From JACCXG01 sp963834305 (GTDB lineage Bacteria; Acidobacteriota; Vicinamibacteria; Vicinamibacterales; 2-12-FULL-66-21), in NCBI GenBank assembly GCA_963834305.1, contig CAWIAX010000001.1, forward strand, positions 1 to 64,000: a stretch of 64,000 nucleotides of DNA. The letters run 5' to 3'. Shown here piece by piece: positions 58,091-64,000 of this stretch. The notes beneath the pieces are model-generated. The model did not search any database. It was not told where the DNA came from and saw only the letters and a list, made by a program, of their open reading frames with translations. The position numbers and the translations under genes were made by a program. Every line of letters begins with the position of its first letter. Within the stretch, counting starts at the first letter, position 1.

Positions 58091-59149
58091 CTACTGCCAG
58101 CGGAAGTACTTCAGCGCCAGTAGGAAGCTGACTGCGCCCCAGGCCGCGAGAATCCCGAGCTCGGGCAGCAGCGGCACCAGGCCGGTGCCCTCGAGCATGA
58201 CGCCGCGCAGCGCGTCGTTCAGCGCGGTCAGCGGCAGCGCCTGGACGAATGGCTGCATCGCGGCGGGGAAGCGCTCGGTCGAGAAGAAGATCCCCGAGAA
58301 GACCCACATCGGCACCATGACCAGGTTCATGATGCCCGACACCCCCTCGATGGTGCGCGGCCGGGCGGCGGTCAGCAGCCCGAGCCCGCTGAAGGCCAGC
58401 GCGCCGAGCAGCGAGGTGCCGACGAGCAGCAGCACGGAGCCGCGCATCGGGACGCCGAGCGCGAAATACGCGAACAGCAGCAGCGCGCCCGCTTCGGGGA
58501 CCAGGAAGATCAGGCGCGACGTGATCTGCGCCCCGAGCAGGTGGCTGCGGCGGACGGGCGCCGCGACCAGCCGCTTGAGCAGGTTGCCGTTCCGGGCGAC
58601 GACCAGCGAAAAGGCAATGCCCCACATCCCGGTGCCCATCAGGTTCATGCCGAGCAGGCCCGGCACCAGGAAGTCCACGTAGCGGGCGCCCGCCTCGGTG
58701 ACCTCCGCGGTCCCGGGCGCGAACGCGTCGGTGCGGCCGGCGGCCCGCTGCAGCGCGGCGTCCACCGCGAGACGGGCGGTACGGCTCTCGGGCTGCGTCG
58801 GGTCGTAGGCGTAGGTCGGCGTGTCGCCGGCCGAGACCAGCAGCACGACGCGCCCGCGGGCCAGCGCCCGCTGCGCCTCGGCTTCCGCTAGCACTGACGG
58901 CCTCAGATCCCCTCCTGCCGCGAGCGCCGCGGCGCGCGCCGCCGCGTGCGGCCCGGCCACGACGGCCACCGGCAAGGCCTCGGGCGGCTTGCTCCGGAAT
59001 GCCAGGCCGAGAATGCCGGCGAGCAGGATGGGGAACACGAAGACCCAGAACACCGCCTCCGGTTCGCGCACCAGCTCCTTGATGCGGGCCCGCGTCAACT
59101 CGGCCAGCGGCCCCCGGACCGGCTGCCGGCCCGCGCGATCAGCCGTCAC
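58091..59149 (-). CDS. ABC-2 type transporter permease
   Basis: 352 residues. N-terminal helix (about 29-50, VFWVFVFPILLAGILGLAF), an extracytoplasmic domain, then five helices from about 165 to the end. FLVPGLLGMNLMGTGMWGIAFS, LKRLVAAPVRRSHLL and VMVPMWVFSGIFFSTERFP are typical of ABC-2 exporters of drugs or polysaccharides. Its start overlaps the end of the ATPase gene by 11 bp, so the two form one exporter. Confidence 0.9.
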   Translation of the reverse strand: MTADRAGRQPVRGPLAELTRARIKELVREPEAVFWVFVFPILLAGILGLAFRSKPPEALPVAVVAGPHAAARAAALAAGGDLRPSVLAEAEAQRALARGRVVLLVSAGDTPTYAYDPTQPESRTARLAVDAALQRAAGRTDAFAPGTAEVTEAGARYVDFLVPGLLGMNLMGTGMWGIAFSLVVARNGNLLKRLVAAPVRRSHLLGAQITSRLIFLVPEAGALLLFAYFALGVPMRGSVLLLVGTSLLGALAFSGLGLLTAARPRTIEGVSGIMNLVMVPMWVFSGIFFSTERFPAAMQPFVQALPLTALNDALRGVMLEGTGLVPLLPELGILAAWGAVSFLLALKYFRWQ

Positions 59150-60077
59150 GCAGCCTCCGTCCCGTCAGCGACATGAAGACGTCCTCGAGGGTGGCGTGGT
59201 GGGTGGTCAGCGCCGTGGCCTCGGCGCCGCGCTCCGACAGGACGGCGAGCAGGGGCGGCACCGCGCGATGCACCTCGCGGACGGTCAGCCGCCAGCTCTC
59301 CCCGTCGCGCGCGACCGCTTCAACGCTCGGCAGCCCCCGCAGCACGCCGTCGTCCAGCGGGGCGGCCGACTCGCCGACCGCGAACTCGACGACGTGTTCG
59401 GCGCCGAGCGAGGCGATCAGCTCGCGCGGCGTCCCGAGCGCGATGACCTTGCCGTGATCCACCACCGCGACCCGGTCGCACAGCCGCGCCGCTTCCTCCA
59501 TGTAATGTGTGGTCAGCAGCACCGTCCGCCCGCGCGCCTTCAGCCCTTCGACGATGTCCCAGGTCTGGCGCCGCGACTGGGGATCGAGGCCGGTCGTCGG
59601 CTCGTCGAGGAACAGCAGCTCCGGATCGCCGACCAGCGCGCAGCCGAGCGAGAGCCGCTGCTTCTGTCCGCCGGACAGCGTGCGGACGTAGGCGCCGGCC
59701 TTCTCCTCGAGCGCCACCATGGCGAGCACGTCCTCGACGGCCATCCCCCGGGGGTAGAAGCTGCGGAAGAGCGTGAGGACCTCGCCGACGCGGAGCTTCT
59801 CCGGAAACTTCGTCTCCTGGAGCTGGATGCCGAGGCGCGCGCGCAGCGGCAGGTTGTCGCCGTGCCAGCGATCCCCGAGCACTTCGACCTCGCCAGCATC
59901 CTGCGGCCGCAGCCCCTCGAAGATCTCGACCGTCGTGGTCTTGCCGGCACCGTTCGGCCCGAGCATGCCGAAGCACTCGCCCGCGCGCACCTCGACATCG
60001 AGGCCGGCAACGGCCGTCACGTCGCCGTAGCGCTTCACGAGCCCAGTACAACGCAGGGAGATGGCGGAGGCGGGCAC
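59139..60077 (-). CDS. ABC transporter ATP-binding protein
   Basis: 312 residues from a GTG at 60077 (MPASAISLRCTGLVKRYG). An upstream GTG at 60119 lies in the heptamer array and would add repeat-encoded residues. Walker A MLGPNGAGKTT, the Q loop near QLQETKF, signature LSGGQKQRLSLG, Walker B LLFLDEPTTGLDP and the switch His in LLTTHYMEEA are intact. The C-terminal extension (about 230-312) is common in exporters of the CcmA/DrrA class. It powers the permease encoded downstream. Confidence 0.95.
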   Translation of the reverse strand: MPASAISLRCTGLVKRYGDVTAVAGLDVEVRAGECFGMLGPNGAGKTTTVEIFEGLRPQDAGEVEVLGDRWHGDNLPLRARLGIQLQETKFPEKLRVGEVLTLFRSFYPRGMAVEDVLAMVALEEKAGAYVRTLSGGQKQRLSLGCALVGDPELLFLDEPTTGLDPQSRRQTWDIVEGLKARGRTVLLTTHYMEEAARLCDRVAVVDHGKVIALGTPRELIASLGAEHVVEFAVGESAAPLDDGVLRGLPSVEAVARDGESWRLTVREVHRAVPPLLAVLSERGAEATALTTHHATLEDVFMSLTGRRLRDG

Positions 60078-60092
60078 ATGGGAAGTGTAAAA

Positions 60093-60173
60093 GGGCGAAG
60101 GGCAAAGGGCAAAGGGCAAAGGGCGAAGGGCGAAGCTGGTTGTTAGCCCTTAGCCCTTTGCCCTTCGCCCTTC
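60093..60173. repeat. GGGCAAA/GGGCGAA array with inverted partner
   Basis: Six GGG runs exactly 7 bp apart (60093-60130), then a short spacer, then the complementary CCCTT units (60146-60173), forming an imperfect hairpin. The right half encodes the C-terminus of the 2-hydroxyacid oxidase. Confidence 0.88.
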
Positions 60174-61226
60174 CTCTTCCCACACCACCCTTCCGTCTAT
60201 CCCGGCGATGCTCGAGATGCCCGTGAGCATCATGGCGACTTCGAGCTCGTGACGGAGGATTTCCACCACGCGGGCAACGCCGGCGGCTCCCGCCACGCTC
60301 AGGCCATAGCAGTACGGCCGCCCGATCAGGACGGCCGCCGCGCCGAGCGCCAGCGCCTTGAGCACGTCGGTGCCGCGGCGGATGCCGCCGTCCACCAGCA
60401 GGGGTACCCGGCCGCCCACCCGGGAGACGATGTGCGGGAGAACGTCGATCGTGGCGGGCGCCGTATCGAGGTTGCGGCCGCCATGGTTCGAGACGATGAC
60501 GGCCTCGGCGCCCGCCTGCACGGCCAGATCCGCATCGTCGGCGTCCATGATGCCCTTGAGCAGCAGCGGCAGCATCGTGACGGATCGGAGCCACTCCACA
60601 TCGGCCCAGGTGGCCACCACGCGGCGTGGGTTCATGATCGGCTGCTGCATCTTGCCGATGTCATAGAGGTACGGCGTCGTCGCGCCCGGCGGCAGCTGGA
60701 ACTGCGCGCGGGCCTGCCGGTTGCGCGGGCCGATGACGGGGGAGTCCACGGTCAGCACGAGCGCCGCGCAGCCGGCGGCCTCCACCGCCCGGACGACGTC
60801 GAGCGTGAAGCCGCGATCGGACTGGATGTAGAGCTGGAACCAGAGCGGCGCGGTGGCGTGGCGGGCGATGTCGTCGATCGGGGTGGTGGTGCTCATGCTC
60901 ACCACCCAGGTCGCGTTGGCGGCGCCCGCGCCGCGCGCCGTCTCGAGCTCGCCGTCCGGGTGCAGCACGCGGTGATAAGCGGTCGGGGCCAGGAGGATCG
61001 GGAACGGCAGGTCCCGTCCCAGCAGCGAGGTCCGCGTGTCCACATGTGACACGTCGCGGAGGACCCGGGCGCGCAGGCGAATCCGATCGTAGGCGTCGCG
61101 GTTCCACCGGACGGTGTGCTCCTCGGCGGCGCCCGAGGCGAGAAACTCATAGGCCATGGCCGACAGGCAGAGCCGGGCGCGCTCCTCGAACTCCGGCAGG
61201 CTGAGGATCCCGGCGCAGTCAGTCAT
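60150..61226 (-). CDS. FMN-dependent alpha-hydroxy-acid oxidase/dehydrogenase
   Basis: 358 residues. (S)-2-hydroxyacid oxidase family: AYEFLASGAAEEHTVRWN, LPFPILLAPTAYHRVLHPDGE, FQLYIQSDRGFTLDVV, LTVDSPVIGPRNRQAR, the FMN Lys in LLLKGIMDADDA, the catalytic His-Arg in VSNHGGRNLD, and phosphate-binding LVDGGIRRGTDVLKALALGA and VLIGRPY. It oxidises lactate, glycolate or a related acid in the cytoplasm. The last residues (EEEGRRAKG) and the stop codon come from a heptamer array, so the natural C-terminus was probably replaced or extended by repeat growth. It is divergent from the propeller-HEAT gene. Confidence 0.92.
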   Translation of the reverse strand: MTDCAGILSLPEFEERARLCLSAMAYEFLASGAAEEHTVRWNRDAYDRIRLRARVLRDVSHVDTRTSLLGRDLPFPILLAPTAYHRVLHPDGELETARGAGAANATWVVSMSTTTPIDDIARHATAPLWFQLYIQSDRGFTLDVVRAVEAAGCAALVLTVDSPVIGPRNRQARAQFQLPPGATTPYLYDIGKMQQPIMNPRRVVATWADVEWLRSVTMLPLLLKGIMDADDADLAVQAGAEAVIVSNHGGRNLDTAPATIDVLPHIVSRVGGRVPLLVDGGIRRGTDVLKALALGAAAVLIGRPYCYGLSVAGAAGVARVVEILRHELEVAMMLTGISSIAGIDGRVVWEEEGRRAKG

Positions 61227-61341
61227 GCCGCCGTCGAGACCTGTGCATGCGCCATTCTAGCCTCCTGCCTTGCTGCCGTCGGCGGGGCAAGAGAGAATGG
61301 GCGCGCGGCCGGCGATGGGCCGGCCCGCGCCCGAGGCCTTC

Positions 61342-64000
61342 ATGAAGTACACCCCCGCGGTTGCCGCGTGCCTGCCCCTGCTTGCCGCGTCCATCCTGTT
61401 GACCGCGGCCCCGCAGCGGCCGGATTCGCCGCAGCCCGCCTCTGCAGTCGCCGGCCTGACGGTGCCCGACGGCTTCGAGGTCGAGCGGGTCGCGGGGCCG
61501 CCGCTGGTCGAGCGGCCGATCGTGGCCGATTTCGACGAGGAAGGCCGCCTCTACGTCGCCGATTCTTCCGGCTCGAACGACAAGGTCGACAAGCAGCTCG
61601 CCGACAAGCCGCACCGCATCGTCCGTCTCGAAGACACGGACGGGGACGGCCGGTTCGACACGAGCGTCGTGTTTGCCGACGCCATGATGTTCCCGGAAGG
61701 GACGATGTGGCTCGACGGGTCGCTCTACGTGGCCGCGCCGCCGAGCATCTGGAAGCTGACCGACACCAACGGCGACGGCGTGGCCGACAGGCGTGAGGAG
61801 TGGTTCACGGGACACACCTTGACCGGGTGCGCCAACGATCTGCACGGGCCCTACCTGGGCCTCGATGGCTGGATCTACTGGACGAAAGGGGCGTTCGCGC
61901 AGCAGACCTACGAGCGGCCCGGCAAGTCGCCGCTGGTGACGCGCGCCTCGCACATCTTCCGCCGGCGCCCGGGTGACAGCCTGATCGAGCCGGTGATGAC
62001 CGGCGGCATGGACAACCCGGTGGATGTCGCCTTCACGCCGGCGGGGGAGCGCATCTTCACCGCGACCTTCCTCGAGCACCCGCGGGCCGGGCGTCGCGAC
62101 GCGATCGTGCACGCGATCTACGGCGGGGTCTACGGCAAGCCGCACGCCGTCATCGACGGCCATCCCCGCACCGGCGACCTGATGCCGGTGATGACCGAGC
62201 TCGGACCGGCGGTCCCGTCGGGCCTCACCCGCTACGCCTCCTCGACCTTCGGCGCGGAGTATCGCGACAACTTCTTTGCCGCGATGTTCAACCTGCGCAA
62301 GGTGACGCGGCATGTCCTGGAACCGGCCGGCGCCACCTTTACCGCGCGGACTTCGGATTTTCTCGTCTCGGCCAGCCGGGACTTCCATCCGACTGACGTG
62401 ATCGAGGATGCCGACGGCAGCCTGCTCGTGGTCGATACCGGTCCCTGGTACAAGCTGTGCTGCCCGACGTCGCAGCTCGCCAAGCCGGACGTCCCGGGCG
62501 CCATCTACCGCGTGCGCCGGCGAGGCGCCCCGGCGTCTCACGACGCTCGCGGCCGCGACATCCCCTGGCGGACCCTGCCGGCTGCCGGCGTGGCCGCGCT
62601 GCTGGACGACCAGCGGCCCGCCGTCCAGGCGCGCGCGCTGCAGCAGGCGGGTGCGCTCGGCGGCGCTGCCGTGCCGGCGCTCGAGTCGGTCCTGACCGGG
62701 TCGCAGTCGACCGCCGCGAGGCGCAACGCCGTCTGGGCGCTGACACGGATTGCCGACCCGGCGGCCCGCGCCGCCGTGCGGCGAGGTCTGGCCGACCGCG
62801 AGCCGACGGTCCGGCAGGCGGCAATCCACTCGGCGGGGATCTGGCGCGACGCCGCGGCCGCCCCTCAGCTGGTGCAGGCGCTGCAATCGGGCGAGCCCGC
62901 GATCCAGCGCGCCGCGGCCGAGGCGCTGGGACGCGCGGGCGGCCCCGTCGCGGTTCGCGAGCTGCTCGCCGTCGCGGCCGCGCCGCACGACCGGGTGCTC
63001 GAACATTCGCTGACCTACGCGCTGATCGAGATCGGAGATCCCGCGTCCACGGTCGCCGAAGGACTGCAGGCGGCGTCGCCGCGCGCGCGGCGCGCGGCGC
63101 TCATCGCGCTCGACCAGATGGAGAACGGGGGACTCGAACCTGCGGGCATCGTCCCGCTGCTCGACTCGCCCGATCCGATCCTCCGCGACACCGCCTGGTG
63201 GATTGCCGCGAGGCATCCGGAATGGGGCGGGGCACTGGCGCCGGTGCTCGCGAGGCGCCTCGAGGACTCCACGTTGAGCCCGGCGGCTCGCGACCAGCTG
63301 CAGCAGAAGCTGGTGCAGTTCGGCGAGCAGCCGCAGATCCAGGCGCTGCTCGGTGCGACGGTAGGGGGGGCGGCGACGCCGGACGGCGGGCTGTCGGCGC
63401 TCCGCACCATGGCGCTGGTGATGAAGGGGCGCGTGAAGGCGTTGCCCGCGGCGTGGACGTCGCCGCTCGTGCGCGCGCTCGAGGACCGTGACGCCGAAGT
63501 CGCGCGCCACGCCGCTGCCGTGGTGCGCGCCGTCCCGGTGGGCGGGAAGATGCCGCCGCCGATCGGCGCCGCCCTGATCGCGGTGTCGCGCGATCGGGCG
63601 CGACCGCTCGGCCTGCGGCTCGAGGCGCTCGCCGCGGCCGGCGACAGCCTGGCGGGTGTGGACGCGGACCTGTTCGAGCTGCTCCGCACCGGGCTCCGCG
63701 CCACCCAGCCCGTGGCCGTGCGCGCTGCCGCGGCGAGCGTGATCGAGAAAGCGGCCCTCGATCGGGAGCAGCTCCTGAGCCTTGCCGCCTCCCTCGAAAC
63801 AGCAGGGCCGCTCGAGCTGCCGCGTCTGCTCCGCGCCTTCGATCGCGGCGGCGACGAGGCGCTCGGGGAGGCGCTGCTGGCCGCGCTCGGGAAGGCGTCC
63901 GCGCGCGCCAGCGTCCGCGCGGAGACGCTGCGGCCACACCTTGCGAAGTTTCCGGAACCGGTCCGCCAGAAGGCGGAGGCGCTCCTCGCGTCAATCAATG
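61342..64000 (+). CDS. Membrane-bound dehydrogenase-type beta-propeller with HEAT repeats (3'-partial)
   Basis: At least 886 residues, still open at the window edge. The ATG at 61342 has GAGG at a good distance. A signal peptide (MKYTPAVAACLPLLAASILL) is followed by a six- or seven-bladed propeller: VPDGFEVERVAGPPLVERP, DFDEEGRLYVAD, DTDGDGRFDTSVVFAD, FPEGTMWLDGSLYVAAPP, GLDGWIYWTKGAF and HPTDVIEDADGSLLVVDTG. From about residue 400 come HEAT repeats (AARRNAVWALTRIADPAAR and QRAAAEALGRAGG). The layout matches the PVC-type putative membrane-bound dehydrogenases, which often end in a cytochrome c domain that would lie beyond the window. The sugar or alcohol substrate is unknown. Confidence 0.88.
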   Translation, partial: MKYTPAVAACLPLLAASILLTAAPQRPDSPQPASAVAGLTVPDGFEVERVAGPPLVERPIVADFDEEGRLYVADSSGSNDKVDKQLADKPHRIVRLEDTDGDGRFDTSVVFADAMMFPEGTMWLDGSLYVAAPPSIWKLTDTNGDGVADRREEWFTGHTLTGCANDLHGPYLGLDGWIYWTKGAFAQQTYERPGKSPLVTRASHIFRRRPGDSLIEPVMTGGMDNPVDVAFTPAGERIFTATFLEHPRAGRRDAIVHAIYGGVYGKPHAVIDGHPRTGDLMPVMTELGPAVPSGLTRYASSTFGAEYRDNFFAAMFNLRKVTRHVLEPAGATFTARTSDFLVSASRDFHPTDVIEDADGSLLVVDTGPWYKLCCPTSQLAKPDVPGAIYRVRRRGAPASHDARGRDIPWRTLPAAGVAALLDDQRPAVQARALQQAGALGGAAVPALESVLTGSQSTAARRNAVWALTRIADPAARAAVRRGLADREPTVRQAAIHSAGIWRDAAAAPQLVQALQSGEPAIQRAAAEALGRAGGPVAVRELLAVAAAPHDRVLEHSLTYALIEIGDPASTVAEGLQAASPRARRAALIALDQMENGGLEPAGIVPLLDSPDPILRDTAWWIAARHPEWGGALAPVLARRLEDSTLSPAARDQLQQKLVQFGEQPQIQALLGATVGGAATPDGGLSALRTMALVMKGRVKALPAAWTSPLVRALEDRDAEVARHAAAVVRAVPVGGKMPPPIGAALIAVSRDRARPLGLRLEALAAAGDSLAGVDADLFELLRTGLRATQPVAVRAAAASVIEKAALDREQLLSLAASLETAGPLELPRLLRAFDRGGDEALGEALLAALGKASARASVRAETLRPHLAKFPEPVRQKAEALLASIN

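Noticed and set aside
61219..63939. 906-codon frame on the minus strand
   Set aside because: Antisense to the propeller-HEAT gene, whose product has clear domains; the minus product is Arg-rich with no motif.

Overview
The window is about 70% G+C and reads as chromosomal DNA of an acidobacterium, most likely near the Vicinamibacteria. This is inferred from gene content: a large ABC permease of the acidobacterial duplicated orphan type, several proteins with the acidobacterial VWFA-related domain, a kinase-TPR sensor, Tat-exported sugar isomerase/epimerase-like proteins and a PQQ dehydrogenase. No rRNA or phylogenetic marker is present to confirm it.

Layout. 1-3 kb: the end of a membrane Ser/Thr kinase with TPRs. 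3.1-15.2 kb (minus): one very large secreted protein of about 4,000 residues (sialidase-like propeller, dockerin, NPDIE pentads, DUF11, FG-GAP, two beta-helices, four tandem repeats of about 234 residues), now split by frameshifts. A PEP-CTERM protein with a cohesin-like domain is divergent from it. 16.4-24.2 kb (minus): a MoxR / DUF58 / VWA operon. 24.4-30.2 kb: an esterase, a DUF411 protein, a Tat isomerase, then an ECF sigma / putative anti-sigma / membrane protein operon. 30.25-31.9 kb: a gene-free block of nested repeats. 31.9-42.0 kb (minus): an ACT protein, a three-gene VWA operon, an aldose epimerase and an isomerase. 42.19 kb: tRNA-Arg(UCU). 42.4-49.4 kb: a hypothetical membrane protein, a double alpha/beta hydrolase, a VWFA protein, VapBC and a small exported protein. 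49.5-64 kb: ABC permease, PQQ dehydrogenase, NodB deacetylase, DUF2130, RodZ-like protein, isomerase, ABC-2 exporter, 2-hydroxyacid oxidase and a propeller-HEAT protein running off the edge.

Three things stand out. (1) Intergenic arrays of 7-8 bp repeats, in four sequence families that mostly share the pattern G3-N4, recur across the window. They enter one gene in frame, form one gene's C-terminus and supply a -35-like box. (2) At 30.4-31.5 kb such arrays alternate with three copies of a hairpin element of about 280 bp, one of which carries a nested 166-bp MITE-like insertion. (3) Four otherwise well-conserved genes contain frame breaks that all fit single extra bases. One is proven by comparing internal repeats. 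This points to insertion-type consensus errors or, less likely, real decay or recoding.

The giant dockerin protein, the cohesin-like PEP-CTERM protein, the secreted hydrolases and the oxidoreductases together suggest a heterotroph investing in surface structures and carbohydrate use.
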